A stretch of 64,000 bases of DNA from Escallonia rubra (Eukaryota; Streptophyta; Magnoliopsida; Escalloniales; Escalloniaceae). The notes under the pieces are model-generated. The model saw only the letters and a list, made by a program, of their open reading frames with translations. It had not been told where the DNA came from and made no database searches. The stretch's first letter is position 1. Each line of letters opens with the position of its first letter. The DNA is taken from assembly GCA_033065855.1 (NCBI GenBank), contig JAVXUO010000967.1:42501-106500 (forward strand), in the 5' to 3' direction. This document shows, piece by piece, positions 12,760-24,100 of the stretch. The position numbers and the translations under genes were made by a program.

Positions 12760-15481
12760 TTATCAGCTGGTGCAAGCTGAGGAAGCTTTTTATCACCAAA
12801 AAGCTAGAATAAAATAGCTAATTTGGGTGACCAAAATATTGCCTATTTTCACAGAAAAATGCAAATTCATAGAAGTCAGATTACGATCTTGACTATAAGA
12901 ACAATGGAGGGTGATCAAGTGAATGGAGCTTTTGAACTACATTAGGTGGCCATTCAATATTTTTCACAGTTTCTGGGAACCCCAGCGCAACATCATCATA
13001 ACACAAAAGACAGACTAGCTAGTGTCATCAATAAACATGTGTCCATCCAAGAGCAAGAGATGTTGAAAACACCTATCTCTGAACAGGAAATCAGAGTTGC
13101 TATGTTATCTCTCAAGCATAAAAAAGCCCCTGGCCTGATGGATTTTCAGCTGAATTTTTTCTGGAAAATTTGGAGGTGGTCAAGCAAAATATGAATGTTG
13201 CAGCGCAAGAGATTTTCAACAAAAACAAAGGTATTAAGTTGTTTAGCAACACATCTTTAACCTTGATACCTAAGATTCCAGTTTCATGCACCATGAAAGA
13301 TTTCAAGCCCATTGCATGTTGCAATGTAATATACAAGTGTGTCCAAAATTTTATGTTCCAAAAATCAAAGTTGTCCTTCTTAACCTAATTAGTAGAAGAC
13401 AATATGCTTGTGTGGCACAAAGAAGTATAGCTGATAATGTTTTACTAAAGAAAGAGATGGTGAAGAGTTAACATAAATCTGGTGGAGTGCCAAGAAGTAT
13501 AATGAAAGTGGACATACAAAAAGCATATGGTTCAGTAGGTTGGGGAGTTCTTGGCAGTAATGGAGTTATGGAATTTTTAATTCAGTTTGTTGATTAGGTG
13601 ATGCAACGTGTTACCACTGCAAAGTATTCAATTAGTATGAATGGTTGCATGAAGGGGTTTTTTGCTGGTGCCAAAGGGCTAAGGCAAGGTGATCATGTGT
13701 CACTTTACTTTATGCTGCTCAACCTAATTTATCCTTTCACCCTAAATGTAAGGAACTCCAAATCAATCATATTTTCTTTGCTGATGATCTCTTCTTGCTA
13801 ACCAAGGCAGACCAAGATACAATAAGGCTGCTTAAGAATGCTTTGGATGAGTCTTAACATTTCTTAAGGCTTTTCCTTAACTTGAACAAAAGCTCTATAA
13901 TTTTTTCTAGGGTGGTTGATGGACCTGTTGAGAACTTGGCGAATATAACAGGCATTCATGTAGGGACCTTTCCTGTTACCTACTTGAAAGTACTTTTAAT
14001 ATCTACAAAGTTACAACATAAGGATTGCAAAGTGTTTGTTGACAAATTTATAAGGAAAGTCAATAAGTGGACAACAAAGTATTTGTCTTATGTTGGTAGA
14101 GTTCAACTAACGGTGTATGTATTGCTCAGTATGCTAGTGTATTGGTGCATTCTCTTCATCTTGCCAAAGAGAATTATTAAGCAAGTGGAAAGAAATATCA
14201 AATCATTCATATGGAATGGGAAGGAATAGAGGTGCACTGGGGCTAAAGTAGCTTGAAGGACTTATGTTTACCTAAATAGGAAGGTGGTCTTGGTGTTAAA
14301 AGATTAGAAGAGTGGAACAAAGCTGCTATCTGTAAATATCTTTGCGACCTAGCTCACAAAAAAGATTCTATCTAGATGAAATGGTACCATATGTTTATAA
14401 TTAAAGACAAACACATGTGGACCTTTATGCCTCCTAGGAGTCTCTCTTGAACTTGGTGCAAGATTCTAAAGATTAGGGAGTAGTTTTCCAAAATTTCCAA
14501 ATATCATATTAGTGATGGCAAAAAGACATGGCTGTGGCTGGAGAACTGGATGACGGATGGTAGCTTACTTCCAAACTATGGTCAAAGAATCATTTATGAT
14601 TCAAAATTACAAATAACAGCAAAGGTAAGTGAGATTATTCAGGGCAATGTATGGAGATTGCCATTTCTCAAATATCAAGCCTTAAGGGACCTCATTGATA
14701 GCTTCAGGCCATGCCTAGGCGAAATGTTGGGGAAGACGATAGTGTGATATGGTCCTTGCATGCTAGTGGAAAGTTTAACATCAAAACAACTTGGAATGGC
14801 ATAAGAATAAGGCCTAAGATAGTGCCCTGGGAAAAGTTTATATGGTTTACTTTCCCAGATATGCATTGACTGTATGGCTAGCTTGTAAGGGGGGATTGAG
14901 AACCAGATCAAAGTTGAAAGAGTGGAATATTATACAAGATGACATATGTGTTTTATGCTCTTCATAACCTGAGACTTTGAATCATATATTTGTCAAATGT
15001 CCTTTTGCTCAAGAGCTTTGGAGGCTGGTGTCAGGAAAGACTCCGATGGATCTACAGATAAATTCATAGAATCAAATGTTGCAAGATGCATCTAGGAAGT
15101 TTAGGGGGAAGAGCAAAACTAGGGAAATTGGTTTTGGCAGCTACAAGTTATGGACTCTGGATGGAAAGAAACACTAAGATTTTTTATCAGCAGATGACTA
15201 CTGCCAAGGGATGCTTGCAGGTTACCATACAATGGATCAAGTACAGAGTAAACAGTTGGAAGGTGCCTGCTACAACTGAAACAGAGAAATCTATGCAAGC
15301 TGGGGGATCAGTGAGCAACTACTGATAGAATAGGCAGTTTTTTTTATATAGGTTTTGATTTTAGTCATTTTTTGGTTAAAGCTTGCACAATGTGTTTTGT
15401 GGATTGGTGAGATTATAATGTGTATATATTTTTCGTGATCAATACAATAAGGAATTGTTACCAAAAAAGAAAAAAAAAGAA
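12760..15481 (+). mobile_element. LINE copy 1, 5'-truncated and degraded
   Basis: Homologous to the LINE at the right edge of the window (e.g. AAGCTAGAATAAAATAGCTAA here versus the equivalent stretch near 63077). Plus-strand order: end of the endonuclease-RT linker, reverse transcriptase (near 13090-13900, with IPVSCTMKDFKPIACCNVIY, FFAGAKGLRQGD and FFADDLFLL), then a zf-RVT-like segment near 14950-15030 and an A-rich tail at 15457-15481. Several frameshifts and stop codons split the frame (for example after 13388, near 13450 and near 13858), so it is dead. The endonuclease and ORF1 are missing. Confidence 0.85.
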
Positions 15482-16639
15482 ACATCACTAAATACATTTA
15501 GCTACTATTAATGATCAATATATAGGAAGATGTAACTATCTTCATACAATCAGGGTAGTATATATCCATCTTTATATAGTGTTAACTCTTTGTAATTTAC
15601 TCAAGTTGAACGTTTGTATTGCACTACAAAGGACCTTAAGGACATGCATATGTATTGCCTCGTTTTCTAAAAGTATTAGTTACCATTATTTGATTATGGC
15701 AAGAAAAGAAAAGGGTTAGAAAATATTTTTTCACTTGCAAAAGTGGGTGGAGAAAAGAAAGGAATTTCCAGTATGGATTAGTAAGGCAGTGGATAAATTG
15801 GAATATTTGCTCCGTAAAAGGTAGTCCCAATCAAATTACTAAGTCGTGTTTGATTTTTGAAACTTTATTGTCTCGGTGGGATAAATGATTTACTTCAATT
15901 TGGAGAAATGTTTTATTCTTTTGAAAATATGTAAGGAATGCCTTTCTCATTGCAATTTGATACGGACTACATACCCAATTAAAGTCACATGTTATGCTTT
16001 TTCTTTATTTTGTCATTGTTGGACTGTTTTGAAATAACATTTTAGTAGCAAAATTATTGTGAGAAAATACTAATCGTTCATTTTCTAGTTTTACAATGAT
16101 GATAAAAAAGATACTTTTAATGTGTATTTTTGCTATTTTCTATTTTTAAATTTGATTAAGATACCCAAACAATGCCGAATATATGCTTGCCTTGACTTTT
16201 ACACCCCATCCCATGTTGGAATTTTCTAACTTGATGTCAATTTTCTTTATTTTCGGTGTGGAAAGAGTGAAAATGGAAGGGAGAAGAACTGAGAGGAAAG
16301 ATGAAGAAGATGATGGAAGATTCGTTACTAATTTTCTCAATGCCTGTTCTATGTGCATGCCTTCTCTTTTTTAAGGAGGTTATAACCGATTTCCCATCTT
16401 TTTGAAATCATTTTTACAACTAAAAACAGAAACAAAATTACACGGCCGAAAGATATTAAACGCAATTAAAAAGAGACAGAGATCTCTTAGAAATGATGGA
16501 AATAATGCCCTTACTAGCTAAAACTTTGTGCTATGCATGGGAGCATAATCATTTTCTAACCTTTAATCAAATTAAAAGAAATTAGCTAGTAATCCCCTGT
16601 ACTTTACACGATGTGCAATTTCTCCCCCTCTACTTTATA
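15482..16639. other. No recognisable gene
   Basis: AT-rich sequence between the LINE tail and M2. A block at 16590-16680 (CCCCTGTACTTTACACGATG...) has the style of the MULE TIR at 7741 but is too short to call. Short overlapping frames on both strands near 16146-16374 have no domain. Confidence 0.4.
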
Positions 16640-16715
16640 ATTAAGCACTAAACCCACCACACTTCCAAAAGTTGGGCACTAACGCTGCGGTGCCTCCAGC
16701 GACTTTCTCGGCGTG

Positions 16716-17180
16716 ATGGCTTCTGATTCGTCGAGCAGCAGCAAATTTGTAGGCAACATGCACCTTGTAGGCAGACACTTCTTCAAGGTCATGATGCCTG
16801 GTTTTGATACAGAACTTGTAGGCCATCCCTCTTTCTTCTGTGTTTTCGTGTGTTAAAAGTTTGATCTTTGGTTAAAAACTAACCTATTTTTTGTATTGTG
16901 AATATGTTAGGACATACCGATAGCCTTTTCCGATTGGCTTACCACAATTTATTTCGATTCAACTTTAACCAGCCGCAAGGGGTCATGGCATGTAAGAATC
17001 AAGATGAAGCGCGGCCTCCAAGGTCAAATTACTTTCGCAGAGGGTTGGAACGAATTCATGCAGCAACATGGCCTCCAACTCGGGGACTTTGTAGTGTTTG
17101 AACACACGGGGAAGTGGAATTTTCAAGTGACGGTGTTTGATCGGAGCACTTGTGAAAAAACTTCTTTCCCCCAATGCTAA
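16716..17180 (+). CDS. Transposon-carried B3-domain protein, intact, one intron
   Basis: A 123-residue plant-specific B3 DNA-binding protein. Exon 1 is 16716-16817 and exon 2 is 16911-17180. The intron (16818-16910) has GT...AG ends and phase 0. The domain fills the protein: the opening FFKVMMPGFDTEL, then DIPIAFSDWL, SRKGSWHVRIK, ITFAEGWNEFM, LQLGDFVVFEH and FQVTVFDRSTCEK, all standard B3 blocks in order. B3 domains bind DNA in the nucleus. This one has no other domain, like REM-type single-domain proteins. It sits inside M2 next to the palindrome arrays, and M4 carries a second copy, so it belongs to the transposon. No lesion is visible. A plausible but untested role is binding element DNA. 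Confidence 0.85.
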
Positions 17181-17523
17181 ACCCTAAATTCTGTTATGAA
17201 TAAAATAGTTATGTTGATGTTCATGACTTTGGAGAATTTTAGGTTCTTTATTGTGCCGTTTGAGATTCCGTTGATATTGAGATTGTTGATTGTGAATCAT
17301 ACGTTTTTTTATTGTTAATCGATATTGAGATTGTTGATTCCGTCGATAAAACAAGTATTTGGTCAGCAATTTATTAAAATAGAATTATCGCCTTCCGCTA
17401 CAATGTCTAGCAGGCGGCGCAGCAGAAATTCCCAACATTTGAAAAATCGAAAGACGGGGTTCACTTATTAGAATGACATGTGGATAAGTGCTAGTTGGAA
17501 TGAAATCCTAACATACAGTAGGA

Positions 17524-17566
<43 letters not shown>

Positions 17567-17570
<4 letters not shown>

Positions 17571-18002
17571 TCTTCATTTGACATATACTCATCAGATAAG
17601 TACTGATCATTGGTTAAAATATTGTTTCTCTCGTTTGAATTGAGGTGCCTCCCACTAGCCTCGGCCATTTCTTCCGCAAGTTGAAGCATGTAAAATCGTT
17701 TTCTACGCAGCAACATTCCGGTTATTCTCCATACGAATTCGGCACACAACTTTCTTACACTGCTTAACATTACGCCTTGACATACTAAGTGAACGACGTT
17801 GCGACACAGGTGCTCTCAGTGTGGTGAGATCTTGGTGTAGTGCTTCTGATTCCTTAACTTGATATGCCCATTCTCTTCGTAAACCTGCATAATACTCTCT
17901 CGGATCCGTGTACTTCACTTCTTTGTAGTCGTCGTTCCTTTCACACAACAACCACACAGTCTCATGTCCCCGATAACTAGAACTACCAGGAACTCCTGCC
18001 AT
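17567..18002 (-). pseudogene. Gene X, M2 copy (unknown family)
   Basis: Homologous along its length to the intact 144-codon X gene of M4 at 53153-53587, from MAGVPGSSS to EYMSNEE. One extra base in the ...AACATTCCGG... stretch near 17716 (M4 has AACATCCGG) shifts the frame about two thirds through. It is divergent from the Y copy at 18368, with a 365-bp shared upstream region. No known domain. The middle is basic and rich in Arg and Glu (RIRMENNR). Confidence 0.75.
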
Positions 18003-18367
18003 TTAACTTATGTACATCTAATGCGATGAGCATGGCTAACATATATAAATAAGCCCCAACACACACACATACACAATATATTGTTGTGATAACTACACAA
18101 TAGCCTACCCATCTCTGGTGAGAAGACAAGTCTCTGGACACTGACACCTGCTTAATTGGTAGTTGGAGACAATAGCATGCCCATGTCAGTGAGAAGACAA
18201 GTCAAGACAAGTCTCTAGTCTCTTGCAGCGACTTGTCACATCTCATAAAGTTGAACCTGTAGCATCTAATAAAGTGGTCCCGTTTCAAAGTATATATAAG
18301 TACATGCATTGCATGAAGGGCAAAAGGCATAGAGTGATATACTCCCAGTTTCATAACAACTCTGGAA
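18003..18367. promoter_or_regulatory. Bidirectional upstream region of X and Y, M2 copy
   Basis: Closely similar to 53588-53959 in M4. TATA-like sequences face both genes: TATATATAAG near 18290 toward Y, and TATATAAATAAG near 18043, read on the minus strand, toward X. Several GACAAGTC and CATCTMATAAAG copies lie between. Confidence 0.5.
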
Positions 18368-18783
18368 ATGTCATATACTCCACGAGATATTTTTGAAGCA
18401 ATGGGTCGTTACTGGGCGGGCGAAGATGAATTTCACTATTCTTTCCGTCCAAGTTTGCGTTGCTCATCACGCTATGTTAATACATTACTGCAGAATGGTC
18501 GTATCGGATGAATTAATATGATGTCTTAGTAGCTGATTCACGGCGCATGAATATACCCATACCTCGACAAAAGGCAATCAACATGCCTCGAATTACATAG
18601 ATGGAGCTTGAAAGGGCACTGCATCGAATACGTGAAGAAAATAATAGAATGAGAGTTCGTCAAAGTAGCCATAACTTACGTCGTATGGCACGTGATGCAC
18701 ATGAAGATGACAACAACAATGAAGCACAAGTATACTTGAACATGAGCTTCGAAGTTGGATCTGTTTCCGATGCTTCGGTGTAA
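18368..18783 (+). pseudogene. Gene Y, M2 copy (unknown family)
   Basis: Matches the 143-residue Y frame of M4 (53960-54391). A one-base deletion near 18488 (TTACTGCAG versus TTACCTGCAG) breaks the frame. The last codons differ: TCA of M4 is TAA here, ending the frame at 18783. No ARGONAUTE fragment follows this copy, unlike in M4. Confidence 0.7.
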
Positions 18784-18870
18784 GATGAAGATGACTGAAC
18801 ATGCTCCAATGTTACGCTGTGTCAACGATGCTGCTTATTTGTAATTTAACACTTAGTTTTTCTTTGCAGG

Positions 18871-19275
18871 GCCGTCCGCTTTACTATGTATAAAGTGGTC
18901 CCGCAAAATGACAGATCTCCAACACTAGTTTTTTTTGTCTCTCTATGTCCGCTATACTATATAGCGAACGACCCTGTAGAAAATCAGATCGCCAACACTT
19001 GGTTTTTTTTTGTCTCTCTACGTCCGCTGTATAGTTAAGCGGACGGCCCTGCAGAAAGTCAGATATCCAACACTTAATTGTTTTTGTTTATCTCTATGTC
19101 CGCTATACTATATAGCGGACGACCCAGCAGAAAGACAATTTTCCAACACTTAGTTTTTTTTGTTTCTCTCTACGTCCGCTATATAGTATAGCGGACGGCC
19201 TTGTAGAAAGTCAGATCAACAACACTTAGTTTTTTTTTTCTCTCTACGTCCGCTATATAGTATAGCGGACGGCCC
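18871..19275. repeat. Palindrome array in M2
   Basis: Six units of about 75 bp, each with a 23-bp palindrome (GTCCGCT...AGCGGAC), followed by CTGCAGAAAG-like and AACACTTAGTTTTTT linkers. It lies between gene Y and the C48 exon. Confidence 0.9.
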
Positions 19276-19528
19276 TGTAGAAAGACAGAAACCAAAACTG
19301 GCCCACACTTTGTTTCCCACCGGTCAAAGCAAATCATAGATCAGTCAATGAACCAAAATGCTATCTCTGACAACAAATCAAACACTCAACTGAATTCAAC
19401 ACAACGATATCCAGTCAATCAAATCAATCGCATTCAACACCGATCAACTGATGTCAACACAAATCAAATCAATCACATTCAATATATGTTTATTAAAAAA
19501 CTGAATATAATGTTATAATGTTACAATG

Positions 19529-19828
19529 TCAATTGGGGCCCTCATCCCCTGCGAGAACCTCGTCATTACACGGATTTACAATAAACCTAATAGCTCTAGG
19601 CTGACCATTCATAATTTGTCAAGCCATCCTATACCTAAAGCCTTGTATGCATTCTTGGCTCCAAACGGTGTTCCTGAGGCTCTCAGACCGACAAATGTAA
19701 TCCATGTACATGCAGACGAAGACGCCGCAGTCCGAGGAATTATGTTGCTTGGGTCTACGCTTCTTCAAGCGGAAAATGAGCTTCGGCCTGCGCAGTACCC
19801 TCTCGTCACGCCTACCAGCAAATAGATT
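19529..19828 (-). pseudogene. C48 protease last exon (M2 remnant of PMD-C48)
   Basis: The minus strand encodes the catalytic-Cys exon of the Ulp1-like protease, with an intact splice acceptor (TTTCTCGCAG) and the stop codon at 19529, as in M4 at 51719-52030. The upstream exons are deleted, leaving the exon about 100 bp from the M2 terminus. The open plus-strand frame over the same bases is an antisense shadow. Confidence 0.75.
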
Positions 19829-20168
19829 CTGCGAGAAACATAATAAGCATTAAACATTAAACATACCAAACATAATAAGATTAATAAGTTTTACAATATG
19901 TCGCAGACGACTGACAGTTTTTGAAAAAGAAACGATCTGGGCTGTCCATCTTTCAGATCGCGCTTGCAAAATACCCTATTTTGCTAGCGCTCTCAACGGA
20001 TCAGCTCCCATATATATATATAAGATGACCACGTCACTGCTTACGTGGACATCCTCTTAGTTTGCCATGTGGACATTCATATTTTTTACTTTTTGAAAGC
20101 ATTTTAAATTTATTCACCCTTATGATAATGATTTGGATTCTTTTTTTTTTCCCTCTCTCTCCCTAGCG

Positions 20169-20489
20169 GTGCCCTAGCGGGAACACGTGGCCATACTTAA
20201 TTGGCTAATCTAAATCAGCTAACAACTAACACACTGTCAGCTAACAACTAACACACTGACCAATGTCCATAGACACAATCCTTATTTGACACTCAGCTTC
20301 CAACTCAACTCCTAATGCCGACTTGGCAGCTCACGTGTTATTTTACTGCTAATAACTCATACGACGACGTCTTCCTTAATTCAATTTCCCTCTTGGTAGC
20401 CGTTGTTCATCCCTGTCACTTTGGCAGCTTCAGGTTGTGGACGGCGAATATGAATTATGATGGGTGGCCTACCATTATTAGGCATAACA
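20169..20489 (-). repeat. 3' LTR of the gypsy fossil, truncated
   Basis: Matches 32086-32329 plus 37112-37170. On the minus strand it starts TGTTATGCC directly after a purine tract (AGAAGGAGAGGGGAA), as expected for the polypurine tract and LTR junction. Its outer part is missing. Confidence 0.75.
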
Positions 20490-21145
20490 TTCCCCTCTCC
20501 TTCTCCAGACCCCTTGTCCCCAAGGGTTAAAATTTGGAAAGCGTCGCTTGATGACATCCCAGTCCTCCCAGGTGTCCTCCCCATTCATTAGATTGGACCA
20601 TTTCACCAGAACTTGAACAATTGGTGCATTATTTCGTTAAACTAAGCGACGATCACAATTGGTGCATTATTTCGTTGAACTAAGCGACGATCAAGGACGA
20701 CAACCGGTTCCATAAACATTTGCCCTGCATCATCGACCTCTGGTAGTTCAGTGAGTGGCATAGCACATTTCCCCAATTTCTTCTTGAGGAGTGAGACGTG
20801 AAAAACATGATGGATAGCTGACGAAGAAGGTAATTTCAATTTGTACCCCACAGGTCCAATGTGTTCAAGTACCTCATATAAGGACCATAAAATTTGGGCG
20901 CCAGCTTTAAATTCCTGTGAATCGCAACCGAAGTTTGTCTATAAGGTTGCAACCTTAAATAGACATAATCTCCCACCTCGAACTGCCTTTCAGTCCTCCT
21001 AGCATCAGCATACTGTTTCATTCGGTTCTGAGCATTCTCGAGATTTTGCTTCAACTGACTCATGACAGCTTGTCTTTCCTTGAAAAATTGATCAAGGGTA
21101 GGAAGGGAAGTAGTCTCCACTTGTGCTGTACCTAGGGGCTTAGGT

Positions 21146-24100
21146 TGTAATACCCCGAAAGTTGGCACTTTCTAGCCGATTATTTCATTTCTTTAGCGAC
21201 GGTTTGTATAAGCAACATGTATCGTCGATTAACGTGACTGAATTTTATCGGCGATCTTTAGCAACAAATTTTAGGAATCATAAGTTATAACTTCATATAA
21301 CAATTATAGGTGATATTGATTGAAGCCTTTAGTCACGATTAGCTTAAAAAATATATTTTTTGAAGCCTTTAGTGACGATTAGCTTAAAAAGTGTATTTTT
21401 CGAAACCTTTAGCGGCGACCTTCAGTGACAAATTGGTGAGCGTTATAATTTATCATCCTTAGCGACAATATTAAGAAACCGAAAGTTATAATTTATGGAT
21501 AGCAATTGTAAATAATATTGATTGAGGTCTTTAGTAACGATTAACGTGACCGAATTTTTATCGGCAAGTTTTACTTACAATATTTTTTTCAAATACTTAG
21601 CATCGACGTGTATATTTTTAGCGACGAAATATTTTTCATAGCATTGATATACTTTAGCGACACTTTTAACGCAAGACAATATAGCGACTAATGAAGGGTT
21701 AAAAGAGCAACTAATATATATTTTTTTACTTTATTAATTAGAGTGATTAGAAAAGAAGAAAATAATTTTAAATCTGAGAATTTATTTAGTCAACCTTGTT
21801 ATTTTAATAATAGAGGAAGCAAGGGAAGAAATAAAGGGGAGGAATGAGCAATTAGTTACTTTCTTAATTGGGTTTTTCAGTTACGTTACAGGGAGATAGA
21901 AAGGAGTAGAAGAAGAAAAGAAAAAGGCGTGAGTTTTGGCCAGGACAAACAGAGAAGGAAAAGAAAAAGGAAAGAAAAGAAGAAGAAGGAGAAAGTGAGG
22001 GGGAGAGAGAAGAGAGAGATAGAGATTATACAGAGAGAAAAATAGGATATTCGTAAGAGAGACCGAGAATTATAGAGATAAGAGAAGCCACACAGAAAGA
22101 GGCAGAAAGAGGGGCCGCCGTCCCAAAATATGCGGCGAAAAGGAGTCCGATTCCGATAAGCCTCGAACCCTCTGTTCATATTAAATTACAACATTTTAGT
22201 GTGTGTGTGTGCCGAGTGTGAGGAAGAGGGAAGGGGCTGCGAAAGGAACTGTGCGTGATGTTTGTTTGTTAATGGAGCATCGTTGTGTAAATTATGTGTA
22301 TCCGTGAGTATTGTGTGTGTGAACGTTGGGTGTGTGAGTGTTTGCCCTTCTTTGTAGTGTTTGAGAAGTATGTGAGAAGTGTGAGCGTGGGGTCTGTGGG
22401 GTTAAAGCAGCCACCATGTAGTCCGTGGAGATCTTTCCTCAGTATATACCTAAGAAACTTGAGTAGAGACTAAACAGATGGAGACTAATACCCGAGAAAT
22501 GAGTCACCACCTGTGTTGTAATACTGTGTTTGGAAATTGTAGGGGTGATCTATTTCTTTCACTTGACTGCAATGCTTAGTTCTTATGCTTTTCTTGGAAT
22601 CATGTTATTGTTGTCAATTCTTGGGTGCATAGGGCCTTTGGCTAAACTGTCACATGCTTCCATTGAATTACATGTTCAATGGACAAATGGGTTCCCCAAT
22701 ATAGATAGGCTTGACTGCCTGCATGTGTGTGTTTGTGGGTTTGTTTAGGTAGTGCATGTGTGTGTGTAGAAAAGAAAAAGACCCACTGTCGTGAGGCAGT
22801 GGGTGTGGGATATATGTGTGTTATAAGTAGTTTGAGTGTGGGTGTTTGTGTGAGTTGTGGTAGTGTTCGATGGTAGAGTGAGTGAAAAAGGAGAAAAGGG
22901 GCTGCCTTGAAGGGGTCTGTGTGAAGGAAAATTCTGAGTTTTCTTGCAGAGAGATAAGGAAGCATAAGATGAGTGAACAGTGATGGGTATGTGCAGTGGG
23001 GTGGTACACTTTGTTTGAACAGTTGTACCACGTGGCTGTGGGGCATTGTGTGGTTGTAAAAAAATGCTGAAACTTTACAGGAAGATTCTTAAGGCAATAT
23101 TAGAATTACTGTTAAAATTTCATATTTTTCTGATATTGTTTGGTATTTTTAATAATTTTCGCAAGTTCAGTTTTTCTAAAATTCATTTGGAGTCTTTAGA
23201 ATTCTTAAAAAATTCTGGGAAATTTTATGTAATGTTTTTAAGATATAAATAAGTTTCAGTTTTGTAATTTTTAGAGTTGATTTGGTACTAAATACGTATC
23301 GCATTTAAGTTAACTAAACGGATGATTTTAAAATGGTTTTAAAACTTTTTAATTTTTGATTTTAATTTATATTTTATCCTTATATATTTTAAAGCTATTT
23401 TAAAATTTATGGGGCATTATTTTGAGCTGGAAATATAATGGCTATTTTTTTTTTGGCTTTTTTGGTATTTAAAGAAATTATTTTTAATTCAAAAATATTT
23501 GAAAATTCAGAAAATTTATATTGTAACTTGTTATGCTAGTTTAAGTTATAAAAGTATTTTATAAGGATTTACTATGAATCTTGGGGTATCTTAATGCCTT
23601 ATAGAGTGTGCGGGGTCTTCGGTTAGGTTGGTCGTCTGAGAGATCGCTTCAATTTGAGTTGTGTGAAGAGTGTCGGAGTGAGCATTGTTCATAGTGTTAA
23701 GATGTTAAGTTTTATACTGATAATCAAATTGTCAATTTAGGATAATTCAAGGAATTCTAAACGAGGTTGCGTAACATCGCATAGCGTGGATCGAGGTAAG
23801 GAATTTTCATCTGAACCAAACTCCTCATAATTGATTTCCTATATTCTTCTGATTAGTTATCGCTATTCCTTTGGATTCTGTTATGCTGATAAATTTGCAT
23901 TATTTGCCCCTAAACCCTACTTTGCGCTTAAACGTTTATTGAAAATCTGTATTGATGCTCAGTGTTTATTTCTCGTCGAGCATTGATTTATTCTTTGCAT
24001 TGTTGATTATTGCATTATGTATATTGACATGAGTTAGTGTATTGGGGAGTTATAAGGATCGTCTGTATCGGGGGTGGTATAAGCATGGTCTGTTATTGTC

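Larger units (their letters stand above)
16640..20009. mobile_element. Giant MULE copy M2, internally deleted
   Basis: The right terminus (19935-20009, ending GATCAGCTCCC before a TA repeat) matches M3 and M4. Read from that end inward: the last exon of the C48 protease, palindromes, the Y and X genes, then a complete B3 gene. The transposase end and most of PMD-C48 are absent, and no left TIR was found, so the left limit is set where similarity to M4 fades. The X-Y block is inverted relative to the flanking B3 and C48 parts when compared with M4. Confidence 0.8.

Noticed and set aside
16983-17174. Minus-strand frame starting MGERSFFTSAPIKHRHLK (and its relative at 55377-55586, plus strand)
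   Set aside because: Antisense shadow of B3 exon 2. Conservation is explained by the B3 protein on the other strand.
19526-19825. Open plus-strand frame of 99 codons (and 51722-52033, minus strand)
   Set aside because: Antisense of the C48 last exon, which has the catalytic block and splice acceptor on the other strand.
16640-20009. M2 as a complete small element
   Set aside because: Only one terminus of the family is found, and the transposase and most PMD-C48 exons are absent, so it is a deleted copy.
22642-23046. 134-codon minus-strand frame
   Set aside because: Lies in the GT-rich part of solo LTR copy B. Composition-driven, no domain.
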